Part shown: in pieces, positions 16,084 through 24,736 of the stretch
Position numbering within the stretch: position 1 is the stretch's first letter
Layout: each line of letters begins with the position of its first letter
Assembly: GCF_016055025.1 (NCBI RefSeq)
Contig: NZ_JAECVW010000002.1
Source: Thermoactinomyces intermedius
Lineage (GTDB): Bacteria > Bacillota > Bacilli > Thermoactinomycetales > Thermoactinomycetaceae
Strand: one strand, 5' to 3'
DNA: 64,000 bases
The notes under the pieces: generated by a model
Told to the model about the DNA's origin: nothing
What the model saw: only the letters and a program-made list of their open reading frames with translations
The model's database searches: none
Program-made: the position numbers and the translations under genes

Positions 16084-17078
16084 TTCGGCCACTCCATGTT
16101 AAAATGCTCGTAACATCGTTTGGTCACCATCCGGCCCCTCGGGGTGCGCTCCAAATAACCGATTTGCATCAAATACGGTTCATATACGTCTTCAATCGTG
16201 TGCGCTTCTTCCCCGATCGTGGCCGCCAGCGTATCCAAGCCGACGGGGCCGCCCCGGAACTTTTCGATGATGGTCAGCAAGAGCCGGTGATCCACATGGT
16301 CTAACCCCATTTTATCCACTTGAATGCGATCCAATGCATCCCGGGCGGCTTCTTCCGTTATCAAACCGTCTCCTTCAACCTGGACAAAATCCCGGACCCT
16401 TTTTAACAGCCGGTTGGCTATCCGCGGCGTTCCCCGTGCCCGGGAAGCAATCTCTCTCGCTCCGTTTCCAACCACCCGGACATTTAACAGATCGGCCGCC
16501 CGCTCCACAATCAAAGCCAACTCATCCACCGAATAAAATTCCAAACGGCTCATCACCCCAAACCGGTCCCGCAACGGCGAAGACAGGGAGCCGGCCCGGG
16601 TGGTGGCCCCAACCAGGGTGAACGGGGGAAGATCCAGCCTGACCGAACGGGCACTGGGTCCTTTCCCGATCATAATGTCCAAAGCAAAATCCTCCATCGC
16701 CGGATACAACACTTCTTCCACCGAGCGATTCAGACGATGAATCTCATCGATAAACAACAAGTCATTGGGTTCCAGATTGGTTAAAATCGCCGCCAGGTCC
16801 CCCGGACGTTCAATTGCCGGGCCGGAAGTGACCCGGATGTTTACGCCCATTTCATTGGCAATGATTTGGGAAAGCGTGGTTTTCCCGAGCCCCGGCGGAC
16901 CGTACAGCAGCACGTGATCCAATGACTCGCCGCGCATCTTGGCCGCTTCTATGTATACTTTCAGATTCTCTTTTACCTGCTTTTGCCCTATATATTCGTG
17001 AAAATACCGAGGGCGCAGACTGTATTCGACCATCTCATCGTCATGGTTCGCCTTGGCAGAGATGATCCTCTCTTCCAT
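16080..17078 (-). CDS. ruvB: Holliday junction branch migration helicase RuvB
   Basis: A 332-aa AAA+ motor that drives branch migration with RuvA. Walker A GPPGLGKTTL (about residues 60-69), Walker B LLFIDEIHR, sensor GATTRAG and the C-terminal winged-helix ending in TPRGRMVT are intact. The ATG at 17078 is preceded by AGGAGGGTCGGAC. It lies 11 bases after ruvA in the same operon. Confidence 0.98.
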   Translation of the reverse strand: MEERIISAKANHDDEMVEYSLRPRYFHEYIGQKQVKENLKVYIEAAKMRGESLDHVLLYGPPGLGKTTLSQIIANEMGVNIRVTSGPAIERPGDLAAILTNLEPNDLLFIDEIHRLNRSVEEVLYPAMEDFALDIMIGKGPSARSVRLDLPPFTLVGATTRAGSLSSPLRDRFGVMSRLEFYSVDELALIVERAADLLNVRVVGNGAREIASRARGTPRIANRLLKRVRDFVQVEGDGLITEEAARDALDRIQVDKMGLDHVDHRLLLTIIEKFRGGPVGLDTLAATIGEEAHTIEDVYEPYLMQIGYLERTPRGRMVTKRCYEHFNMEWPK

Positions 17079-17089
17079 GTCCGACCCTC

Positions 17090-17692
17090 CTACCTGTTCA
17101 TCATGATCTTCAATGCCTGTTTAATCCATGTTTCGGTGTCCAACTCTTCTTCCGATCCTTTCAACGCTTCCTGTACAGCCCATTTTGCTTCTTCTTCATT
17201 ATAGCCAAGGACCTTCAATGCTTCAATCACATCCCTTTCTCCCGCATCCGGCGCGGACAGGGGCACCGGGGATACAGCCACAAGATCCGGAAAATGCATT
17301 TTTTTCAACTTGTCTTTTAAATCCAACACCAGGCGTTGGGCCGTTTTTTTCCCCACTCCCGGCAAACGGGTCAATTGTTTGACATCCTCCGTTTGGATCG
17401 CCTGCACCAACTGATCCGGTTTCATTCCGGAAAGCATACCCATTGCCGCTTTCGGTCCGACGCCGGAGACTTCCAACAGCAGGCGGAACAAATCCCGCTC
17501 TTGTTTGGTGTCAAATCCGTATAACAATTGGGCATCTTCCCGCACCACAAAATGGGTGTACAAAAATACTTCCGCCTCCGGATCATAGGCATACGGGTTC
17601 GTCACATAAACCTGGTAACCGATCCCGCCCGTTTCCACCGCCACATAATCCTCTTCCAGATAATGAACTTTCCCTTTCACAAAGTCGATCAT
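17090..17692 (-). CDS. ruvA: Holliday junction DNA-binding protein RuvA
   Basis: A 200-aa RuvA with the N-terminal OB fold (MIDFVKGKVHYLEEDYVAVE), tandem helix-hairpin-helix motifs (VSGVGPKAAMGML, LPGVGKKTAQRLV) and the C-terminal domain III that contacts RuvB. The ATG at 17692 overlaps the ruvC stop (ATGA); a GTG 15 bases earlier is a less likely start. Confidence 0.97.
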   Translation of the reverse strand: MIDFVKGKVHYLEEDYVAVETGGIGYQVYVTNPYAYDPEAEVFLYTHFVVREDAQLLYGFDTKQERDLFRLLLEVSGVGPKAAMGMLSGMKPDQLVQAIQTEDVKQLTRLPGVGKKTAQRLVLDLKDKLKKMHFPDLVAVSPVPLSAPDAGERDVIEALKVLGYNEEEAKWAVQEALKGSEEELDTETWIKQALKIMMNR

Positions 17693-18198
17693 CGCTTCAA
17701 TCCCCACTTTTTGTATTTTTGCACCGTTCCGGAAGAATGTGCTTCACAGATGGCAATCGCCAGCGCATCCGCTACATCGTCCGGTTTTGGCACGGACGGC
17801 AAATGAAGCAGCAATTTCACCATTTCCTGCACTTGCTTCTTGTCTGCTTTCCCGTAACCCACCACAGCCATTTTCACTTGCAAAGGGGTGTATTCCGTGA
17901 TCGGGATCCCGGCTTCTTCCGCAGCCAGCATCATCACGCCCCTTGCTTGTCCGACGGTAAATGCCGTGGTCACATTCCGGTTGAAATACAATTTTTCAAT
18001 GGCCACGACGTCCGGCCGGTATTTGGAAAAAAGCAATGTACAAGCATCATAAATTTCCTTTAACCGCGCGGGGACCGGCATCCCGGCCGGCGTTTGGATA
18101 CTGCCGTAATCGACATCCACCAGCCGGGTACCCCCCTGCTTGTCAAGGATGCCGTATCCCACGATGGCGATCCCCGGATCTATGCCCATAATACGCAT
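17689..18198 (-). CDS. ruvC: Crossover junction endodeoxyribonuclease RuvC
   Basis: A 169-aa resolvase that cuts Holliday junctions in the RuvABC complex. RNase H-fold acidic residues are visible: Asp in MGIDPG, Glu in VAIEKLYF, and the PDDVADALAIAI cluster near the C-terminus. The ATG at 18198 has GGGGAGG upstream. Most Bacillus use RecU instead of RuvC, so a complete ruvCAB set is a lineage marker. The gene is coupled to ruvA. Confidence 0.96.
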   Translation of the reverse strand: MRIMGIDPGIAIVGYGILDKQGGTRLVDVDYGSIQTPAGMPVPARLKEIYDACTLLFSKYRPDVVAIEKLYFNRNVTTAFTVGQARGVMMLAAEEAGIPITEYTPLQVKMAVVGYGKADKKQVQEMVKLLLHLPSVPKPDDVADALAIAICEAHSSGTVQKYKKWGLKR

Positions 18199-18322
18199 CT
18201 CAGTGGTTCCTCCCCAGAACAAAGCGAACGTTTATTCTTAAACCACGACTAATTATATCACAAGTCTCCATCCAAATTGGCCAAAGATTTCCACCACGGA
18301 TTCCTCCGGCAAAAAGCCCGAT

Positions 18323-18350
18323 AAAAAAACGCTTCCCGAAAAGGTCAGCG
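18323..18350 (-). terminator. Rho-independent terminator after the 57-aa gene
   Basis: AACGCT / AGCGTT outer stem with an inner CC/GG pair, followed by seven T on the minus strand. It overlaps the stop codon of the small gene and precedes ruvC. Confidence 0.65.
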
Positions 18351-18518
18351 TTTCTTCCATCCCAACATGTCAAAAATTTTTAATTCCCTTTTGGCTTGTT
18401 CCCTCACGTCTTTCGGCCATCTGCTTTCCCATTCTTCCCAGGTCCCTTGACCGCTTTGTATCTTCAAAGCTTCTTGAATCGCCTTTTCAAGCACAAAGTT
18501 CCAATAAATCCTTCCCAT
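18345..18518 (-). CDS. 57-aa conserved-looking protein, unknown function
   Basis: A short frame from ATG 18518 with AGGGG eight bases upstream. The product is charged and Trp/Lys/Glu-rich (TWEEWESRWPKDV near the middle), predicted helical and cytoplasmic, without Cys motifs. It lies between yebC and ruvC and has its own terminator. I do not recognise the family. The ribosome site, a frame free of rare features, and placement support it as a real gene. Confidence 0.55.
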   Translation of the reverse strand: MGRIYWNFVLEKAIQEALKIQSGQGTWEEWESRWPKDVREQAKRELKIFDMLGWKKR

Positions 18519-18676
18519 CCTGAAAACCCCTGTTCCAAATATGGCTTACAGTATATTCTATGGAAGAGAAGCACACGACATGAACTTTGTTTCTTTTTAT
18601 TTTTCTCCAACAGCCCATGTATTAGTCCGTACTTCCCTGCGCCCCGGCAAAAACATTTGCGCCCGTCCCCCGGCAC

Positions 18677-18706
18677 AAAAAAGAGACCATCAATGGCAGA
18701 TGGTCT
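18677..18706 (-). terminator. Rho-independent terminator after yebC
   Basis: AGACCATC / GATGGTCT stem followed by six T on the minus strand. The interval 18519-18676 contains no other gene that I can support. Confidence 0.8.
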
Positions 18707-18739
18707 TCTCAAAAGGCGACCGTGTGCATATACACGGCT

Positions 18740-19498
18740 TCAATCCTGGATGTATTCGGCCAATTCCTCATCGTCCACTTCAAAATTGGCATAAACATTT
18801 TGCACATCATCATGATCTTCCAACGCGTCAATGAGCGAAATCACGTTTTTGATGATGTCTCCGTGAATTTCTGTTTTGTTGGACGGAACAAAGGTGACTT
18901 CCGCCGTGGAAAAAGAGAACCCTTCTTTCTCCAACGCTTCTTTGACCGTTTCAAACTCTTCCGGTGTTGTGGTCACCTCATAGCTTTTCCCGGTGGATTC
19001 TATATCCTCGGCACCGCATTCCAAAACGGTCAGCATCAGTTCCTCTTCATCCAGATCGGTATGATCCCGGTCAATCACCAGCAATCCTTTCCGTTCAAAC
19101 ATCCACGAAACACAACCGGACTCCCCCAAGTTTCCGCCGTTTTTGGAAAAGATATGGCGTAAATCGGCCGCAGTCCGGTTCCGGTTGTCCGTCAAAGCTT
19201 CCACCATGATGGCCGTTCCGCCCGGACCGTAACCTTCATAAGTAATCGCTTCATAATTTTCGCCCGTTCCGCCGCCTGCGGCTTTTTTAATCGCACGTTC
19301 GATGTTTTCATTGGGCATGTTTTTGGCTTTGGCTTTGGCGATTGCAATCCGCAACTGGTGGTTGTTTTCGGGATCTTTATCCCCGTTTCGGGCGGCCACA
19401 TAGATCTCACGTGCCAGTTTGGCAAAAATTTTCCCTTTCAGTGCATCCTGACGCCCTTTGCGATGTTGAATGTTTTTCCATTTGGAATGCCCTGCCAT
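18740..19498 (-). CDS. yebC: YebC/PmpR family transcriptional or translation regulator
   Basis: A 252-aa YebC-type protein. It opens with MAGHSKWKNIQHRKGRQD and has the GENYEAITYEGYGPGG motif and the acidic C-terminal ALEDHDDVQNVYANFE segment. YebC proteins were described as DNA-binding regulators, and some members help ribosomes through proline stretches; which role applies here is not shown. It follows nadE by 22 bases in the same direction. Confidence 0.94.
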   Translation of the reverse strand: MAGHSKWKNIQHRKGRQDALKGKIFAKLAREIYVAARNGDKDPENNHQLRIAIAKAKAKNMPNENIERAIKKAAGGGTGENYEAITYEGYGPGGTAIMVEALTDNRNRTAADLRHIFSKNGGNLGESGCVSWMFERKGLLVIDRDHTDLDEEELMLTVLECGAEDIESTGKSYEVTTTPEEFETVKEALEKEGFSFSTAEVTFVPSNKTEIHGDIIKNVISLIDALEDHDDVQNVYANFEVDDEELAEYIQD

Positions 19499-19520
19499 CG
19501 TCCATCACTCCCCTTGCAAA

Positions 19521-20372
19521 TTACGATCCCCAATCCCGTAAATAACGGAAATCGATGCCGACCGTCCGTTCGCTCAATTTGATAATCACCGGCATCGTCC
19601 GTTTATACTGATTGCGGATGATCCGTTGACTCACCTGACGAATAAATGCATCATCAAACTGGAGGGCAAGCAACTGTTCCAGGGTATATTGCCGGTCAAT
19701 CATGTAATACAAGAGCCGGTCAACATCCAAATAGTTAAACCCGAGTTCGTCTTCATCGGTTTGATCTTCCCATAAATCGGCACTCGGCGGCTTGGTGATG
19801 ATCGGCTCCGGCACGCCCAAATAAGCCGCCAGCTGACGGACTTGGGTTTTGTACAAATCCCCGAGCGGGTTGACGGCCGAGGCCGAATCCCCGTATTGGG
19901 TGCCGTAACCCAGCAACAACTCCGTCCGGTTGCTTGTGCCGATCACCAGAGCTTCGTATTGAGCGGACAAGTCATATAAAATGGACATGCGCTCCCGGGC
20001 CATCTTGTTGCCGCGCCTTAAAGGCGTCGCATCCGGAATGCGTTCAAAATACGCATCAATCTGCGGGGTGATATCAATGGTCAAGCTTTCCACACCGGTA
20101 TCGTCAATGGCCAGTTGCGCATCTTCCAAACTCGCCGGACTGCTTGTCTTATACGGCATCCGCACGGCGATCACGTTTTCCGCGCCGAAAGCTTTGACAC
20201 ACAAATACAAGGACAAAGCAGAGTCGATTCCCCCCGACAAGCCGACAATGACTTTATCGAATCCAGCCTTGTTCACTTCTTCACGCAAAGCGGTTGTCAA
20301 GAGACGGGTCGCCACTTCTTCATCCAAACGCAAAAAAGGCGCTTTTTCCAACATCTCATCAATCATCTGCAT
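19521..20372 (-). CDS. nadE: NAD synthetase, ATP-pyrophosphatase (synthase) subunit
   Basis: A 283-aa NadE that amidates deamido-NAD to NAD using ATP. The PP-loop SGGIDSALSLYL is at about residues 45-56. NRTELLLGYGTQYGD and the KPPSADLWEDQTDEDELG motif match the family. The ATG at 20372 is nine bases from GGAGGGGG, directly after the stop of the upstream nitrilase-family gene. The two genes together resemble the two domains of a glutamine-dependent NAD synthetase. Confidence 0.94.
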   Translation of the reverse strand: MQMIDEMLEKAPFLRLDEEVATRLLTTALREEVNKAGFDKVIVGLSGGIDSALSLYLCVKAFGAENVIAVRMPYKTSSPASLEDAQLAIDDTGVESLTIDITPQIDAYFERIPDATPLRRGNKMARERMSILYDLSAQYEALVIGTSNRTELLLGYGTQYGDSASAVNPLGDLYKTQVRQLAAYLGVPEPIITKPPSADLWEDQTDEDELGFNYLDVDRLLYYMIDRQYTLEQLLALQFDDAFIRQVSQRIIRNQYKRTMPVIIKLSERTVGIDFRYLRDWGS

Positions 20373-20374
20373 GA

Positions 20375-21226
20375 TCAGCTTCCCCCTCCAGTCCGCTTCT
20401 GCCTGATGCGATTTAATTCACGAATGGTCAAATCCAAATTTTCATCCCGCAACACAGGAAGTTGGAACCGGGCTTTCCGGATCTTGTCCAGATCCAAATC
20501 AACAATGATGAGATCCTCTGTAAACAGTTCCGCTTGCGCTTCCACTTCCCCGAACGGATCCACCACTTGAGAACCGCCGAAGAAAGTGACTCCGTCCTCG
20601 GTTCCCACGCGATTGCAATAAATCATGTAACTTCCGTGGCAAACAGCGTTGTTTCTCAGCATCAAGTCCCATGATTTTTTGGAACCCGGCACCGGGCTTG
20701 TGACATCCCGCACCGGCGCATTGGACAACACAATCATCACCTGCGCCCCATCCTGAGTCAACAGATAAGGGGCCGAGCTGTGCCAAACGTCTTCACAAAT
20801 CAACAGGCCGAATTGTCCAAACCGGGTCGGGAAGCTGCGAATCCATTCGCCTTTCCCAAAATAACGCGCTTCATCAAACATTCCGTATGTAGGCAAATAC
20901 ACTTTTCGATGCAAATAATGCAAATTTCCGGCCGTCGCGTAAATTGCAGAGTTATACAAGATATGTTCAGGGCTGTGCTCCACGAATCCAAACACCAGAT
21001 CCATATCGCCTGCGGATCGGATCAGCCCTTGTATTTCAGGACTAAAAGGATCTCTGGCCATTTCGTATGTCAGATCCAACAACTGGTATCCTGTCAGACT
21101 GAGTTCCGGAAAAACAAGAAGATCCACCTGTTCCTCCCGGGCCCGATGGATCATTTCCTCGTGCAATTCCAGATTTAAATCCACTCGCCCCAAGCGTGGT
21201 CTGATTTGTGCAAGTCCTACTCTCAT
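20375..21226 (-). CDS. Nitrilase-superfamily glutaminase, probable amidotransferase subunit of NAD synthetase
   Basis: A 283-aa carbon-nitrogen hydrolase with the full Glu-Lys-Cys triad: Glu in VFPELSLTGYQL (about 41), Lys in HRKVYLPTYGMF (about 112) and Cys in LLICEDVWHS (about 147). The KVYLPTYGMFDEARYF segment is characteristic of the glutaminase domain of glutamine-dependent NAD synthetases. The gene sits two bases before nadE, which has no glutaminase domain of its own. The inferred function is release of ammonia from glutamine for NadE. It is read from ATG 21226 with GAGGAGG. Confidence 0.85.
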   Translation of the reverse strand: MRVGLAQIRPRLGRVDLNLELHEEMIHRAREEQVDLLVFPELSLTGYQLLDLTYEMARDPFSPEIQGLIRSAGDMDLVFGFVEHSPEHILYNSAIYATAGNLHYLHRKVYLPTYGMFDEARYFGKGEWIRSFPTRFGQFGLLICEDVWHSSAPYLLTQDGAQVMIVLSNAPVRDVTSPVPGSKKSWDLMLRNNAVCHGSYMIYCNRVGTEDGVTFFGGSQVVDPFGEVEAQAELFTEDLIIVDLDLDKIRKARFQLPVLRDENLDLTIRELNRIRQKRTGGGS

Positions 21227-21297
21227 TCTTTTGCCTCCTCAAGCAAGAACAAGGCTTCGATAAAATCACTCTACATCATAACATAAGCGCGATCAGA

Positions 21298-22245
21298 CTA
21301 CCAATACAAGAATTGGGCAATTTGTTTTTTCCATTTCTTTCTATTGGCCGCGATTTGTTTGAGGTATGGATAAGAAGCCTTGATTTCATATCCTCTTTTT
21401 CTTTCCACCAACCCGATCATTTCCCGAAAAAATTCATTTGGAAACAAGAATAAGCAAGCCAAAATCTCTTTTTCCACCGGCTTTAAAGGGCGAACGGACT
21501 GGTATGCCTGAAGGACCGTCTCCAATCCTTGATCCGGAAATTGGTTTGCAGCCAAGATTCGCATCGTCATTTGCCAAAGATCCCCCACTTGCGCATCATA
21601 ATCCGCCGTTTCAAAGTCGATCAACCACAGTCTTCCCGCTTGATCCATCATCCAATTATGGCTGGCCAGATCGCGATGGGCCAGCATGTGTTGCATTCGC
21701 TCATGTTCCACCCATTCCCGAAAGGGGATTTGCTCCAGCCGCTCCCAGGCTTTGATGCCGTCCAAATAAAAATTCGTTCCGGCTTCGGTTAAAAGATCCC
21801 GTAACCGTTGGTCTTCGATTTGATCCGCTCGTGTGAGGATTTGATAAAATTTTTGCAACCTCCTTTGCAACCGGTGAATCAAAAGAAACGCCGCCCCTGA
21901 TTGCGGCGGCGTTTTCAGATATCGGCCCGCCTGATGAAAAAACGCCAAAGTATGAATCATCCGGATCACTTCACTGACATTGTTATAATTGCAAGTTTTC
22001 CCCTGAATAAACGGAGTAAGAATCCAACTTTCACCATCGGTAATCATCGGGAGCATCGACTGAAAGCCGCGCTCTCTCAGTTCGCGATCCACTTGTATCA
22101 GCCAACTGGCTTTCAGGCCGTCAAAAGGCTTTGCGATCCACCACATAAAATCGGTCTCAATACACCAATTGTTTCGATATGGACTGATACGCCGGACTGG
22201 TGTATGTAATAACTTTTGGATATGAAGTGGATGGGGTTGAATCAT
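21298..22245 (-). CDS. CotS-family spore coat protein (kinase-like fold)
   Basis: A 315-aa protein with the aminoglycoside-phosphotransferase/CotS fold: HRDLASHNWMMD (about residues 212-223) for the catalytic loop and LIDFETADYD for the metal-binding segment, with Glu where many kinases have Asp. CotS-type proteins are spore-coat components. The ATG at 22245 has GAGGGAG; a longer reading would overlap the upstream LysM gene and is rejected. It directly follows that LysM coat gene (17-base gap), which supports a coat role. Confidence 0.82.
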   Translation of the reverse strand: MIQPHPLHIQKLLHTPVRRISPYRNNWCIETDFMWWIAKPFDGLKASWLIQVDRELRERGFQSMLPMITDGESWILTPFIQGKTCNYNNVSEVIRMIHTLAFFHQAGRYLKTPPQSGAAFLLIHRLQRRLQKFYQILTRADQIEDQRLRDLLTEAGTNFYLDGIKAWERLEQIPFREWVEHERMQHMLAHRDLASHNWMMDQAGRLWLIDFETADYDAQVGDLWQMTMRILAANQFPDQGLETVLQAYQSVRPLKPVEKEILACLFLFPNEFFREMIGLVERKRGYEIKASYPYLKQIAANRKKWKKQIAQFLYW

Positions 22246-22262
22246 CGGCTCTCCCTCATTCT

Positions 22263-22883
22263 TTATCCTACACTTGAAGAACTTTCTTTCCATTCCCTGT
22301 ATTCCATGGCAATGCGGTTGCCAAAGGCATCGGGATGATTCATCGGAACGGGCGGCGGGTAACAAGGTTGCAAAGGCCATCCGCTGCTTATCATAAAGGG
22401 ATCTTGAAACACCGGAACCGGGAACATCGGGGCAAAACCATGCCAATAAGAAGGATAAGGGACCGGCGAATCCAAATGGGAAAGATTCGGTTCATCATCA
22501 TAATACGACGAATCCGCCATAAACGAGGAAGAATCGTCCAACACCTCCGGTGACCACTCCGAAAATTCACCAACGGACGGCGGCTTGGGCAATTCTTCTG
22601 TCACAAACCCGCTGCTTTCGGAGGACTCCTTTCGGGAAAGCAGTTCTTCCTCCTCTCCCTTGGGTGATTCCTTCACTTCCGACGGTCCGGTGGTTCCCCG
22701 GGTGTCCTGTCTGGAAACGGCCAGGGGAATCTTGCCGGTGGGAATCCGGATTTTCTCCCCTTTTTTCAATTTCTCTGTATCCGCCAAATCCGCATTCCAT
22801 TCTTGTAACCGTTCCAGCGGTATATTATACTTTTGAGCAATATCCCACAATGTCTCCCCCTCACGGGCAATATGGATTTTCAT
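22263..22883 (-). CDS. LysM-domain spore coat protein (SafA-like)
   Basis: A 206-aa protein with one N-terminal LysM (about residues 2-48: IAREGETLWDIAQKYNIP ... KGEKIRIPTG), an acidic Ser/Glu linker, and a Pro/Tyr-rich C-terminus with PYPSYW and repeated MFPVP/PPPVP elements. Such architecture is typical of SafA/spore morphogenetic proteins that bind cortex peptidoglycan and recruit coat proteins. It is shorter than B. subtilis SafA. The ATG at 22883 has AAGGGGG. It is co-oriented with the CotS-like gene. Confidence 0.72.
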   Translation of the reverse strand: MKIHIAREGETLWDIAQKYNIPLERLQEWNADLADTEKLKKGEKIRIPTGKIPLAVSRQDTRGTTGPSEVKESPKGEEEELLSRKESSESSGFVTEELPKPPSVGEFSEWSPEVLDDSSSFMADSSYYDDEPNLSHLDSPVPYPSYWHGFAPMFPVPVFQDPFMISSGWPLQPCYPPPVPMNHPDAFGNRIAMEYREWKESSSSVG

Positions 22884-23007
22884 TGGACAACCCCCTTCAT
22901 AAAGGCTGAATCAATATCATCCTATGCATAAACAAACACTTTCTTGCTTAAAGAAATAAGGCGTTTCATAAAAATCTTTTGCAAGAACCAATAAGGAGGA
23001 GCCCGGG

Positions 23008-23829
23008 ATGAATTCCAAAACCATCTGGTTGAAGTCCGTCTATTTCCTCACCTGGGGATCCCTGTGTCTCATGCTGGCCGGTTTCGGATGGGCCATCCGT
23101 GAGATGGTGAAACCGCCTGAAAACAGCCATTCCCCTTCCGAAACGGCCTCCCTTTCTTCGGAACCAGGCAAAAAACTGCTGCTCGGCCTCGGCGACTCCT
23201 TGACCCGCGGAGTCGGTGACCACAGCGGACAAGGTTACTTCGGAATCATCCAAAAAAATTGGCGACACCATTATCCCGGTTCCCAATCCATCAATTTGAG
23301 CATCCGGGGACAAACTTCCCAACATTTGCGGGATCAATTAAAAAAAGCACACATCCGGGAATTTGTCAAAGAAGCGGATGCGCTGGTGATCACCATCGGC
23401 GGCAATGATTTGTTCCACGGAAGCGAAGACTTGGCAAAAACCGATCCCCAAGCCATTTTGGAAAGGAAAAACCATTTCCGGAACAATCTCGTGTCCATCT
23501 TGTCAGACATTCAGCGGTTGAATCCGGACGGTTCCGTTTATCTTCTCAGCCTCTACAATCCGTTTGCCGATTTAAAAGGGAATGAACTGACATTCAAAAT
23601 CGTGGCGGACTGGAATGATACCCTGACGGCCACCGCCCGATCTTTTCCGCAAGTCACCGTCATTCCGGTGTATGATTTGTTTTGGAAACATCCAAAATCG
23701 TTTCTTTACAGTGATCATTTTCATCCAAACCAACAGGGATACAGACACATTGCCGACCGGTTGTGGCAAGTGATGACCCTTGAATCCCCGGAGGTGGGAA
23801 AATCCCATGCAGAACAAGCCGACTCATGA
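23008..23829 (+). CDS. Membrane-anchored SGNH/GDSL hydrolase
   Basis: A 273-aa protein with an N-terminal membrane anchor (about residues 9-30) and an SGNH esterase domain: Ser in GLGDSLTRG (Ser 64), block III VITIGGNDLF, and the Asp-His pair in YSDHFHPNQQGY near the C-terminus. It probably faces the outside of the membrane and removes acyl or acetyl groups from a lipid or wall polymer; the substrate is unknown. ATG 23008 has AAGGAGG. The last codons overlap the following ABC ATPase gene, so the three genes to 25716 form one operon. Confidence 0.88.
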   Translation: MNSKTIWLKSVYFLTWGSLCLMLAGFGWAIREMVKPPENSHSPSETASLSSEPGKKLLLGLGDSLTRGVGDHSGQGYFGIIQKNWRHHYPGSQSINLSIRGQTSQHLRDQLKKAHIREFVKEADALVITIGGNDLFHGSEDLAKTDPQAILERKNHFRNNLVSILSDIQRLNPDGSVYLLSLYNPFADLKGNELTFKIVADWNDTLTATARSFPQVTVIPVYDLFWKHPKSFLYSDHFHPNQQGYRHIADRLWQVMTLESPEVGKSHAEQADS

Positions 23830-24736
23830 AACGGTGCTGTCGGTTCAAGGATTGGGCAAAGTTATCCGCGGCCGGCCCATTGTCCAAAATCTTTCCTTTG
23901 AAGTCCGTGCGGGAGAAATCTTCGGTTTTTTAGGCCCGAACGGCGCCGGAAAAACCACCACCATCCGCATGCTGGTCGGACTCGTCCGCCCGGGTGAAGG
24001 AAGCATCCATATTGCCGGCCATGACCTGAAAAAATCGTTTACCAAAGCCATTTCCCATGTCGGGTGTATCGTTGAAAATCCCGAATTATACCCATCTTTA
24101 ACCGGGTATGAAAATCTGGAATTCTTCGCGCGCATGGCCGGTCTTCCAAAAAAACGGATTGATGAAGTAATCGAACAAGTGCGTTTGTCCGGACGGATTC
24201 ACGATCCGGTCAAAACCTATTCGCTGGGCATGAAACAACGTCTGGGGATTGCCCAGGCGTTGTTAAACCGGCCAAAGTTGCTAATTCTGGACGAGCCGAC
24301 CAACGGGCTCGACCCTGCCGGTATTCACGACTTGCGGTCTTTCATCCGGCGGCTTGCCCGTGAAGAAGGGATCGGCGTGTTTCTATCCAGCCACATTTTG
24401 CATGAAATCCAAGCCCTCTGTGACCGGGTGGCCATTATCCAAAACGGCCAATTCATCTATACCGGTCCGGTCCATCCCCCCGCCGGCGACCTTGAACGGG
24501 TGGAATGGAAAGTGACTCCTTGTAACCAAGGGATGCATTGTTTGCAACAACTCCCCTATGTTACAAACATCAGGAAAAAACCCGGCTCCCGTTTGTCGGT
24601 GGAGATGCCTGCCGGGAAAATCAGCGAAACCAACCAATATTTATTAAATCACCAGATTCAGGTGTGGGAAATCACGCCCCGAAAACAAACCTTGGAGGAT
24701 CTTTACATGAACCTGACAAAGGGGGATGCTCCTTGA
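23807..24736 (+). CDS. ABC transporter ATP-binding protein
   Basis: A 309-aa ATPase with Walker A GPNGAGKTTTIRML (about residues 44-57), the signature YSLGMKQRLGIAQAL and Walker B LLILDEPTNGLDPAG. It belongs to the DrrA/CcmA-like family that pairs with ABC-2 permeases in export or self-resistance. ATG 23807 lies inside the end of the SGNH gene with GGAGGTG upstream. The C-terminal about 80 residues form an extra domain. Confidence 0.93.
   Translation: MQNKPTHETVLSVQGLGKVIRGRPIVQNLSFEVRAGEIFGFLGPNGAGKTTTIRMLVGLVRPGEGSIHIAGHDLKKSFTKAISHVGCIVENPELYPSLTGYENLEFFARMAGLPKKRIDEVIEQVRLSGRIHDPVKTYSLGMKQRLGIAQALLNRPKLLILDEPTNGLDPAGIHDLRSFIRRLAREEGIGVFLSSHILHEIQALCDRVAIIQNGQFIYTGPVHPPAGDLERVEWKVTPCNQGMHCLQQLPYVTNIRKKPGSRLSVEMPAGKISETNQYLLNHQIQVWEITPRKQTLEDLYMNLTKGDAP

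Noticed and set aside
18464..18712. 82-codon minus-strand frame upstream of ruvC
   Set aside because: It overlaps the better supported 57-aa gene and the yebC terminator region, with no ribosome site.
22246..22446. N-terminal extension of the CotS-like protein
   Set aside because: It overlaps the LysM coat gene in another frame; ATG 22245 has a ribosome site and aligns with the family.
24538..24732. N-terminal extension of the ABC permease
   Set aside because: The frame is open but lies inside the ATPase gene and has no ribosome site; the TTG at 24733 does.
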